From: Thalassococcus profundi
GTDB taxonomy: Bacteria; Pseudomonadota; Alphaproteobacteria; Rhodobacterales; Rhodobacteraceae
Length of the DNA stretch: 64,000 nt
Assembly (NCBI RefSeq): GCF_003344785.1
Contig: NZ_QPMK01000005.1
Location: forward strand, 124,001 to 188,000
Direction of reading: 5' to 3'
Shown: positions 59,194 to 64,000 of the stretch, piece after piece
How positions within the stretch are numbered: position 1 is the first letter of the stretch
Layout: every line of letters begins with the position of its first letter
The notes under the pieces: generated by a model
What the model was told of the DNA's origin: nothing
Seen by the model: only the letters and a program-made list of their open reading frames with translations
Databases searched by the model: none
Made by a program: the position numbers and the translations under genes

Positions 59194-59283
59194 GGAGAGG
59201 TGCCGGAGTGGTCGAACGGGGCGGTCTCGAAAACCGTTGACCCTTCACGGGGTCCCAGGGTTCGAATCCCTGTCTCTCCGCCA
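59194..59283 (+). tRNA. tRNA-Ser (anticodon CGA)
   Basis: A 90-nt class II tRNA including an encoded CCA. The acceptor GGAGAGG pairs with TCTCTCC (one G-T), the anticodon arm has loop CTCGAAA with anticodon CGA, a long variable arm (GTTGACCCTTCACGGGG region) follows, and the T arm contains GGTTCGAATCC. It reads UCG serine codons. Confidence 0.97.
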
Positions 59284-59415
59284 TTTTCCTTGAGCATCCG
59301 ATGGCGAAAGGGAAATTGCGCCAGTGTCCAGCAAGCCTTTGTCCGCACGGGAACACACGCGCAAGGCCGGCGACAGGCCCGGCGCCTCCCGGCTCCGTTC
59401 GACGCGAAATCCGGT

Positions 59416-60684
59416 CTAGAAACGTCCGTCGGTAAGATGCGTGAGCGTTGCGCCGGTCTCGTAGTAGAGGCCCCTGGCGGCGGCATAGGGTTCGGTTTGC
59501 AGCTCTCCGACCGGCAGCGGCAGGTCGCCTGTGCCCAGCACCCAGTTGGCGGCGGCGCGCCCGAAGAGCGTGCCCGGGGCGATGCCGCGTCCGCTGTAGC
59601 CGAAGATGGAAATTCCGGTCTTCCCGCGGCGTTCGATGCGCGGCAGGTGGCTGCCGGTCATCGCGATGCGGCCGGTCCATTCCTGTTCGAAGGGGATGCC
59701 CGCCAGCTGCGGAAACAGCCGCACCAGCTTGCGGGCGGCCCAGCCGCGATGCAGCGCGCCGCCGGCGCCGTCGAGGTTGCCGAGCGCGCCAAAGATCATC
59801 CGGCCCGCCCGGTCGAGCCGGAAGGCCGACATGACCATGGCCGTGTCCCAGCAGCCCTCGCCGCTCGCGAGAATGGTCCTGCGCAGGTCGTCCGGCAGCG
59901 GCGCCGTCGCGAGCTGGAAGAAATGCGCGGGGATGATCGCATTGTCGCCCGCCGCGTCCACGCCATAGGCATTGGTCGCCTGGATGAGCCGCGCCGCGCG
60001 GACCTCGCCTTCGGCCGTCCGGACGGTCCAGCCGTCCGCCGTTTCCGACATGCCGAGCGCGCTGGTCTCTTCGAAGATCCGCGCGCCATACCCCTGCGCC
60101 GCGCGGGCCAGTCCTTGGACGTAGGCCAGGGGCTGGATCGTTCCGGCCCGCCCGTCCCAAAGCGCGCCGCAATAGGCCGAGCTGCCCGTGCGCCGCGCGG
60201 TTTCAGCGGCATCGAGCAGCCTGACCGGCGCGCCGCGGGCCTGCTGCTGGGCGAACCGGGTCTCGAGGTCGCGCAGGCCTGCCGGCGAATGGGCACAGTG
60301 CAGCGTCCCCTGCCGCACCGCCTCGCAGCGGATCTGGTGGGTCTCGATCAGGTCGAACACCGTCGCGGGGCCGTCCGCCAGCAGCGCGTTGAGCCGCCCG
60401 CCGACGGTCTTGCCGAGTTTTTTCTCCACCTCGTCCGGCGGCGTCCAGAGTCCGGCGTTGACGAGGCCCACGTTGCGGCCCGATCCGCCGAAACCGATGC
60501 TCCGCGCCTCCAGGAGCGCCACCGAAGCACCCCTGGCGGCCAGGTGACAGGCCGCCGAGACCCCGGTAAAGCCGCCTCCGATCACCACGACGTCGACGGT
60601 GATCGACTCGCGCAGGGGGGCATAGCGGGTCCGGTCGGGCGCGGTGTCGGACCAGAGGCTTACGAGGCGCGGCACGAGGGTCAT
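59416..60684 (-). CDS. FAD-dependent oxidase, probable L-pipecolate oxidase
   Basis: A 422-residue flavoprotein of the DAO family. The dinucleotide-binding motif is VVVIGGGFTGVSAACHLAARG with the Glu at the end of beta 2 (LLEARSIGFGGSGRN), and SIFGYSGRGIAPGTLFGRAAA near the C-terminus binds the FAD. Relatives oxidise pipecolate, gamma-glutamylputrescine or sarcosine. Coupling (ATGA overlap at 60681) to an aminoadipate-semialdehyde dehydrogenase favours L-pipecolate oxidase, forming piperideine-6-carboxylate, as in Pseudomonas AmaA. The next gene in the reverse direction is tRNA-Ser. Confidence 0.82.
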   Translation of the reverse strand: MTLVPRLVSLWSDTAPDRTRYAPLRESITVDVVVIGGGFTGVSAACHLAARGASVALLEARSIGFGGSGRNVGLVNAGLWTPPDEVEKKLGKTVGGRLNALLADGPATVFDLIETHQIRCEAVRQGTLHCAHSPAGLRDLETRFAQQQARGAPVRLLDAAETARRTGSSAYCGALWDGRAGTIQPLAYVQGLARAAQGYGARIFEETSALGMSETADGWTVRTAEGEVRAARLIQATNAYGVDAAGDNAIIPAHFFQLATAPLPDDLRRTILASGEGCWDTAMVMSAFRLDRAGRMIFGALGNLDGAGGALHRGWAARKLVRLFPQLAGIPFEQEWTGRIAMTGSHLPRIERRGKTGISIFGYSGRGIAPGTLFGRAAANWVLGTGDLPLPVGELQTEPYAAARGLYYETGATLTHLTDGRF

Positions 60685-62183
60685 ATCTCGAACGAAATGC
60701 CCTGGGCCAGCGGCAGCGCGCGCGAGTAGTTCACCGTGCTGGTCTGGCGGCGCATGTAGGCGCGCCAGGCGTCCGATCCGCTTTCGCGCCCGCCGCCGGT
60801 CTCCTTTTCGCCGCCGAAGGCGCCGCCGATCTCGGCCCCCGAGGGACCGATGTTTACGTTGGCGATGCCGCAGTCCGAGCCTTGCGCCGACAGGAAATGC
60901 TCGGTCTCACGCACATCGGTCGAAAAGATGCAGGACGACAGGCCCTGCGGCACGGCGTTCTGCATGGCGATGGCGGCGTCGAGCTCGGTGTATTTCATCA
61001 CGTAGAGGATCGGAGCGAAGGTTTCGGTATGCACGATGGCGCTCTGCTCCGGCATCTCGGCGATGGCGGGCGACACGTAGGCCGCATCGGGATACTGCTC
61101 TGCCAGCGCCCGCCCGCCGCCGTGCACGGTCCCACCCTCGGCTTTCGCCTGCTCCAGCGCCGTGTTCATCGCCGTCATCGCGTCCGCGTCGATCAGCGGA
61201 CCGACCAGGGTCCCGTCTTCGAGAGGACTGCCGATGGAAAGGCCCTCGTAGACCTTGACGAGGCGCGGGATCAGGTCGTCGTAGATGTCTTCGTGCACGA
61301 TCAGGCGGCGCAGCGAGGTGCAGCGCTGGCCCGCGGTGCCGACGGCGGAGAACACGATGGCCCGGACGGCCATTTCCAGATCCGCCGAGGGCGCCACGAT
61401 CATCGCGTTGTTGCCGCCCAGTTCCAGGATCGTCTTGCCCAGGCGTTTCGCCATGTCCGCCGTCACCGCCTTGCCCATGGGCACCGATCCCGTGGCCGAC
61501 ACCAGCGCCACGTCGCGCGATGCGGTCAGGGCCGCGCCCAGGTCCCGTTCGCCGATCAGGGTCTGGATCAGGCCCTCGGGCGCGTCGTCGCCAAAGGCCG
61601 CCATGGCGCGGTCGCAGATCTTCTGGATCGCCAGCTGCGTCAGCGGCGTCTTTTCCGACGGCTTGGCGATCACCGGATCGCCGCAGACCAGCGCCAGCGC
61701 CGCGTTCCAGCACCAGGGTGCCGCGGGGAAGTTGAAGGCGGTGATGATGCCGCAGACCCCAAGCGGATGCCAGGTCTCGCGCATCGAATGGCCCGGACGT
61801 TCGGAGGCGATGGTCAGACCGTACAGCTGCCGCGACAGGCCGACGGCAAAGTCGCAGATGTCGATCATCTCCTGCACCTCGCCCAGACCTTCCTGGTAGA
61901 TCTTGCCGCACTCCAGCGACACGAGGCGCCCGAGGTTGGCCTTTTCGCGGCGCAGTTCGTCGCCGAGGAGCCGCACCAGCGCGCCGCGGCGCGGTGCAGG
62001 CACCTTGCGCCAGGCGTCGAAGGCGTCGACACCCCTGGCAATCGCGGCTTCGGCGTCGGCCACGGAGTGCATCGGCACCCGCGCGATTTCGCTGCCATCC
62101 ACCGGCGTGGTGACCGACAGCGTCCCGCCGGTGGTCTCCGCGGCGCTCAGGCCGCAGGCGTCGAGAATGTGCTGGTATGTCAT
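60681..62183 (-). CDS. L-aminoadipate-semialdehyde dehydrogenase (ALDH7/AmaB type)
   Basis: A 500-residue aldehyde dehydrogenase of the antiquitin group. Catalytic Cys is in GTAGQRCTSLRRLIV, the Glu in ILELGGNNAMI; the WHPLGVCGIITAFNFPAAPWCWNAALAL and SGAEIGGAFGGEKETGGGRESGSDAW stretches are typical of ALDH7. It oxidises 2-aminoadipate semialdehyde to 2-aminoadipate in lysine/pipecolate degradation. AAGGA precedes the ATG at 62183; the frame runs upstream without support. The stop overlaps the oxidase start. The gene is probably controlled by the divergent LysR regulator 441 bp away. Confidence 0.92.
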   Translation of the reverse strand: MTYQHILDACGLSAAETTGGTLSVTTPVDGSEIARVPMHSVADAEAAIARGVDAFDAWRKVPAPRRGALVRLLGDELRREKANLGRLVSLECGKIYQEGLGEVQEMIDICDFAVGLSRQLYGLTIASERPGHSMRETWHPLGVCGIITAFNFPAAPWCWNAALALVCGDPVIAKPSEKTPLTQLAIQKICDRAMAAFGDDAPEGLIQTLIGERDLGAALTASRDVALVSATGSVPMGKAVTADMAKRLGKTILELGGNNAMIVAPSADLEMAVRAIVFSAVGTAGQRCTSLRRLIVHEDIYDDLIPRLVKVYEGLSIGSPLEDGTLVGPLIDADAMTAMNTALEQAKAEGGTVHGGGRALAEQYPDAAYVSPAIAEMPEQSAIVHTETFAPILYVMKYTELDAAIAMQNAVPQGLSSCIFSTDVRETEHFLSAQGSDCGIANVNIGPSGAEIGGAFGGEKETGGGRESGSDAWRAYMRRQTSTVNYSRALPLAQGISFEI

Positions 62184-62624
62184 GAGCTTGTCCTTTGGTT
62201 CGAGATCAGGCCGGCGACGGCCCGGTACAGAGGCGCGCAGCCTCTCTGCGGATCGGCGCGCGAAGGAGAGCGGGACAGCCGGGCAAGGGCCGGCATTCCG
62301 AGGGCGCGGCCGGACGCGATGGTCGGACCCACGGTAAGCCGATACCGCGTGCGTCCGCCAGCGGTCGCTGTCCCGGCCGCATCGCAGACATGCGGCGGCG
62401 CGGCAATGTCCGGCGCGCCGATGCACGATGCCGGACCGCCCCGTCCGGCGGCACGCGGACGCGCGGCCTTTCTTGCGATCACAAGGATCGCGGACGGTGT
62501 CCAGCCTTCGAATCCGCCAGCCATTCGCAGCATGCGTAACTCCCGTTAACGGCTCTGTTTGACATGCCGACCATGCATATGAGAAACGCAATTATCGGAT
62601 TCATCATGCAACGGCCTCATACCC
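62184..62624. other. Intergenic regulatory gap between the pipecolate genes and a LysR gene
   Basis: A 441-bp gap between divergent genes without a supported coding frame (no frame carries a credible ribosome site or known motif). A perfect 10-bp palindrome CCGTTAACGG lies at 62543-62552, and AT-rich ATGCATATGAGAAACGCAAT follows at about 62572, the likely regulator and polymerase contact zone. LysR binding is inferred from divergence only. Confidence 0.5.
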
Positions 62625-63578
62625 ATGCCGCACCCGAAGCGGACCCTGCCGCCGATGACCGCGCTTCGCGCACTCGAATCCTTCGAGCGGACGGGGAACG
62701 CCACGCAAACCGGGGTCGAGCTTGGCGTCTCGCAAAGCGCGGTGAGCCGCCAGCTCAAGCTTCTGGAGGACTACCTCGAGACGCCGCTCTTCCTGCGGGA
62801 CAGGAAGAGCATCAGGCTGTCGCAGGCCGCGCGCAATTACTGCGGCCAGGTGCGGGCCGCGCTCGAACAGATTGGAACCGCGAGCCTGCGCCTGAAGGCG
62901 AACCCGGCGGGCGGGCAGCTCAATATCGCGATGCTTCCGGCGTTCGGGGTGCGCTGGCTGGCGCCGAAGCTGCCGGATTTCGCGGCCCGCCATCCCGATG
63001 TTACGATCAATCTCGGCACGCGGCTGAAACCTTTCGACTTTGCCGCCGAACCCTTCCATGGCGCGATCCACTTCGGCCAGCAGGATTGGTCCGACGTCGC
63101 TTATCAGGCGCTTATGCCGGAATATGTGGCGCCCGTGGCATCGCCCGGGATCGCCGAAACCCGGCGCGGCGAGTCCTTGCGCGACCTGTTTGCACTGCCG
63201 CTTCTGCACCTCGATACGCGCCCCGATGCCTGGGAAAGATGGGCCCTGGCGCTTGGACAGGACATCGAATGCCCGGTCGGGATGCTTTTCGATCAGTTCG
63301 CGCCGATGATCGAGGCGGCGGTTCATGGCATGGGGGCGGCGTTGCTGCCCACCTATCTGATCGAAAACGAGCTGCGGGACGGCCGTCTCGTGGCGCTCTG
63401 GCCGGACACCGAGATCAGTATCGGCACCTATTATTTCGTGTGGCCCAAGGACGACCCAAGCTATCGGCCCCGGACCCTGTTCGTGGACTGGTTGCGGCAG
63501 GTGATCGACGGCGAAATCCTGTGCGACCCGAACCGGCGAGCCTCTGCGTGGCGGGATGTCGCCGGACAAGACCCGTGA
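62625..63578 (+). CDS. LysR-type regulator (GcvA-like)
   Basis: A 317-residue transcription regulator. The N-terminal helix-turn-helix is MTALRALESFERTGNATQTGVELGVSQSAVSRQLKLLED in overlapping pieces, followed by the effector domain with the GcvA-like GQLNIAMLPAFGVRWLAPKLPDFAARHPDV and PRTLFVDWLRQVID near the end. Divergence from the FAD-oxidase/ALDH pair suggests that it controls pipecolate or lysine use, possibly with aminoadipate or pipecolate as inducer. The start at 62625 is used; MTALRA (62655) is a downstream alternative. Confidence 0.9.
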   Translation: MPHPKRTLPPMTALRALESFERTGNATQTGVELGVSQSAVSRQLKLLEDYLETPLFLRDRKSIRLSQAARNYCGQVRAALEQIGTASLRLKANPAGGQLNIAMLPAFGVRWLAPKLPDFAARHPDVTINLGTRLKPFDFAAEPFHGAIHFGQQDWSDVAYQALMPEYVAPVASPGIAETRRGESLRDLFALPLLHLDTRPDAWERWALALGQDIECPVGMLFDQFAPMIEAAVHGMGAALLPTYLIENELRDGRLVALWPDTEISIGTYYFVWPKDDPSYRPRTLFVDWLRQVIDGEILCDPNRRASAWRDVAGQDP

Positions 63579-63588
63579 CGGGCGCGCG

Positions 63589-63879
63589 TCAGGCGGGTCC
63601 GGTCGATGTGCCGTCCCAATGTTCCCCCATCGCCACGATGCAGGACGTCCCGTTGCTGTAGGTCTGCACGATGATCCAGTCGCCGCTCTGTTGGGTGACC
63701 CAGACCTCGAGCACGGTGTTCGGGTCGCGCAGGCCCATCCCGTGGCGTTCGGCTCCCAGCACCTGTGTCAGGGTCTGCTCCAGACGCGAGCTGTCCTCGC
63801 AGCGCAGATCGGACATCTGCGCCTGTGCGAGGCCGGGCAGAACGGTAAGGACCAGCGGAAGGGCGATGCGAACGGACAT
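63589..63879 (-). CDS. Small secreted hypothetical protein
   Basis: A 96-residue exported protein with a signal peptide (VRIALPLVLTVLPGLAQA-QM). The mature part is about 75 residues with two Cys that may form a disulfide (LRCEDSSRL and GTSCIVAMG) and Trp-rich strands (VLEVWVTQQSGDWIIVQTY), suggesting a compact beta-rich protein. I do not recognise a family with certainty. The start at 63879 sets the signal peptide. It ends 11 bp from the convergent LysR gene. Confidence 0.75.
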   Translation of the reverse strand: MSVRIALPLVLTVLPGLAQAQMSDLRCEDSSRLEQTLTQVLGAERHGMGLRDPNTVLEVWVTQQSGDWIIVQTYSNGTSCIVAMGEHWDGTSTGPA

Positions 63880-64000
63880 GCCCCGACCATACGCGGTTCT
63901 GACGAGAATTGTAACGGTTTCATGACGACCTGTGGATAACGTGATGCCGGACGGTCGCATCGGCCACGAGTGCGCTGCGGCCCTTTCCGGCTGCATTCAC

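Noticed and set aside
59194-59283. tRNA-Ser as an integration site for a genomic island
   Set aside because: No integrase, no repeated tRNA 3' end and ordinary gene content on both sides.
62184-62540. Coding gene in the gap before the ALDH7 gene
   Set aside because: Frames of 80-117 codons exist on both strands but have no ribosome site, no motif and a biased Arg/Ala/Pro content.

Overview
The window is a GC-rich, gene-dense stretch of chromosome from an alphaproteobacterium, most likely a marine Rhodobacteraceae/Roseobacter-type organism. The signs are a C4-pathway 5-aminolevulinate synthase (HemA) with an FNR-type box upstream, a ChpT histidine phosphotransferase, a Usg protein, the mfd / small membrane protein / hemB neighbourhood, a ribosomal protein bL21 with a long C-terminal extension, and metabolism of methylated amines (carnitine to glycine betaine, folate/corrinoid methyl transfer). 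Everything here comes from reading the sequence; no database search was run. I see no integrase, transposase, phage gene or CRISPR array.

Layout. 1-9.6 kb: cell-wall genes (partial PBP1A, amidase), an aminotransferase, an M48 protease and a DsbA-like protein, then ispG, a RodZ-like protein and hemA on the minus strand. 9.7-15 kb: small transporter, M20 dipeptidase, a membrane protein overlapping a probable fluoroacetate/haloacetate dehalogenase, a glycosyltransferase and a sulfotransferase-like protein. 15.4-19.7 kb: a CheB-CheR-PAS-HWE histidine kinase overlapping a single-domain response regulator. 20-24.5 kb: a solute-binding protein without permeases, then a two-gene unit of a Gly/Ser-rich lipoprotein and a TPR plus beta-barrel protein resembling Slam (type XI secretion). 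24.7-27.5 kb: a translationally coupled L-carnitine to glycine betaine operon. 27.6-31.1 kb: rlmE, ppx/gppA and a sulfotransferase. 31.4-34.4 kb: a four-gene one-carbon operon. 34.5-43.8 kb: mfd, hemB, a SYLF lipoprotein, usg and gyrA. 43.9-52.7 kb: an acyltransferase, a LysR regulator, an M32 carboxypeptidase overlapping ctaA, a TrmJ-type methyltransferase, a ThiE-like protein, a YitT protein and chpT. 52.8-58.2 kb: the rplU-rpmA-GNAT-obgE-proB-proA block. 58.2-64 kb: a DUF2059 protein, tRNA-Ser(CGA), a probable pipecolate/lysine degradation pair (FAD oxidase plus aminoadipate semialdehyde dehydrogenase) with a divergent LysR regulator, and a small secreted protein.

How parts work together. 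The carnitine operon should release glycine betaine. The one-carbon operon 4 kb away contains a methyl-THF corrinoid methyltransferase and a methylene-THF reductase-like protein, which could handle methyl groups from such compounds; this link is inference. The lipoprotein/Slam pair looks like a dedicated surface-display system with no TonB receptor beside it, and is the best candidate for an undescribed system.

Non-coding structure is notable. Composite hairpin repeats sharing a CTTCATCTTGCC core or a GGGGC-CA-GCCCC hairpin lie in several intergenic gaps, mostly between convergent genes. Four perfect palindromes stand in a row between the one-carbon operon and mfd. One copy of the core repeat is interrupted by a further palindrome.
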